Shown piece by piece: positions 12,466 to 12,601 of a stretch of DNA of 12,601 bases; position 1 is the first letter of the stretch, and every line of letters begins with the position of its first letter. The stretch lies in assembly GCA_029987315.1 (NCBI GenBank), contig DALTVZ010000047.1, forward strand, positions 1-12,601. Direction: 5' to 3'. A program made the translations under genes and the position numbers. The notes under the pieces were generated by a model. That model made no database searches, was not told the origin of the DNA, and saw only the letters and a program-made list of their open reading frames with translations. This stretch comes from Methanocorpusculum sp. (GTDB lineage Archaea > Halobacteriota > Methanomicrobia > Methanomicrobiales > Methanocorpusculaceae).

Positions 12466-12601
12466 TTGACCGAAGATCTTGTCGATAAAAGAAAATTGCT
12501 CCTTGAAGAGTCCGAAGAACACAAAGCAAAGCGTAACGAATTAAACTCCCAGGCAAGCCTTTTTGCCCGTGAGAGAAATGAGTTAAACAATGCAACCCGC
12601 C
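12466..12601 (+). CDS. Archaeal coiled-coil protein (COG1340-like), N-terminal part, cut by window edge
   Basis: Forty-five codons are visible, running off the window. The translation from TTG is highly charged and heptad-like: TEDLVDKRKLLLEESEEH, then KAKRNELNSQASLFARERNE, then LNNATR. The recurring RNEL-N units are typical of the archaeal coiled-coil family COG1340, whose role is unknown. TTG at 12466 is chosen because a TGA (12460-12462) closes the frame immediately upstream, no ATG or GTG precedes the coiled coil, and GGAAGG (12452-12457) is eight bases away. A 9-codon ATG frame (12459-12488) overlaps the start. It may have its own promoter, given the long gap from ftsZ2. Family call is moderate because so little is visible. 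Confidence 0.7.
   Translation, partial: MTEDLVDKRKLLLEESEEHKAKRNELNSQASLFARERNELNNATR

Overview
The window is chromosomal DNA from a methanogenic euryarchaeon, most likely a Methanomicrobiales member and possibly Methanocorpusculum-like (an inference from protein style, not a database match). The archaeal assignment rests on several things: a pterin pyrophosphokinase of the tetrahydromethanopterin pathway (MptE type), a CobY-type cobinamide-phosphate guanylyltransferase, an archaeal-type glutamyl-tRNA synthetase, a tRNA-Lys gene without encoded CCA, an FtsZ2-type FtsZ preceded by a CdrS-like ribbon-helix-helix gene, and TATA-box promoters with either purine-rich ribosome binding sites or almost no leader. 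It looks like core genome: no insertion sequence, prophage, CRISPR array or toxin-antitoxin pair was seen.

Layout. (1) 1-2588, minus strand: a three-gene overlapping operon of TrkA-N/DHH phosphoesterase, mptE, and a radical SAM protein cut by the window edge. (2) 2712-2785, plus: tRNA-Lys(CUU). (3) 2924-4320, minus: a tight GTPase / DUF2073 / Zn-ribbon operon matching the euryarchaeal 'origin-associated protein' cluster oapA-oapB-oapC. (4) 4625-6422, plus: two consecutive proteins, each with four CBS motifs, the second with a structured leader. (5) 6456-8791, minus: gltX followed by a one-base-overlapping unknown gene with a nuclease-like motif pattern. (6) 8868-10453, minus: threonine-phosphate decarboxylase and cobY, two late steps of cobamide nucleotide-loop assembly. 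(7) 10541-12031, plus: promoter, repeat-rich leader, cdrS-like gene and ftsZ2. (8) 12032-12465: about 430 bases without a convincing gene but with several hairpins. (9) 12466-12601, plus: the start of a charged coiled-coil protein with a TTG start, cut by the window edge.

The most striking observation is in the cdrS-ftsZ2 leader. Six degenerate 11-bp direct repeats (consensus about GTCAGACAnnn) run head to tail from 10586 to 10651, between the TATA box and the cdrS ribosome binding site. They contain a 20-bp near-palindrome and a 14-bp palindrome whose centres are 33 bp (three repeat units) apart. Because 11 bp is close to one DNA turn, and ribbon-helix-helix proteins are known to bind short tandem operators cooperatively, this looks like an operator array through which the CdrS-like protein, or a relative, could control its own operon and the cell-division tubulin.
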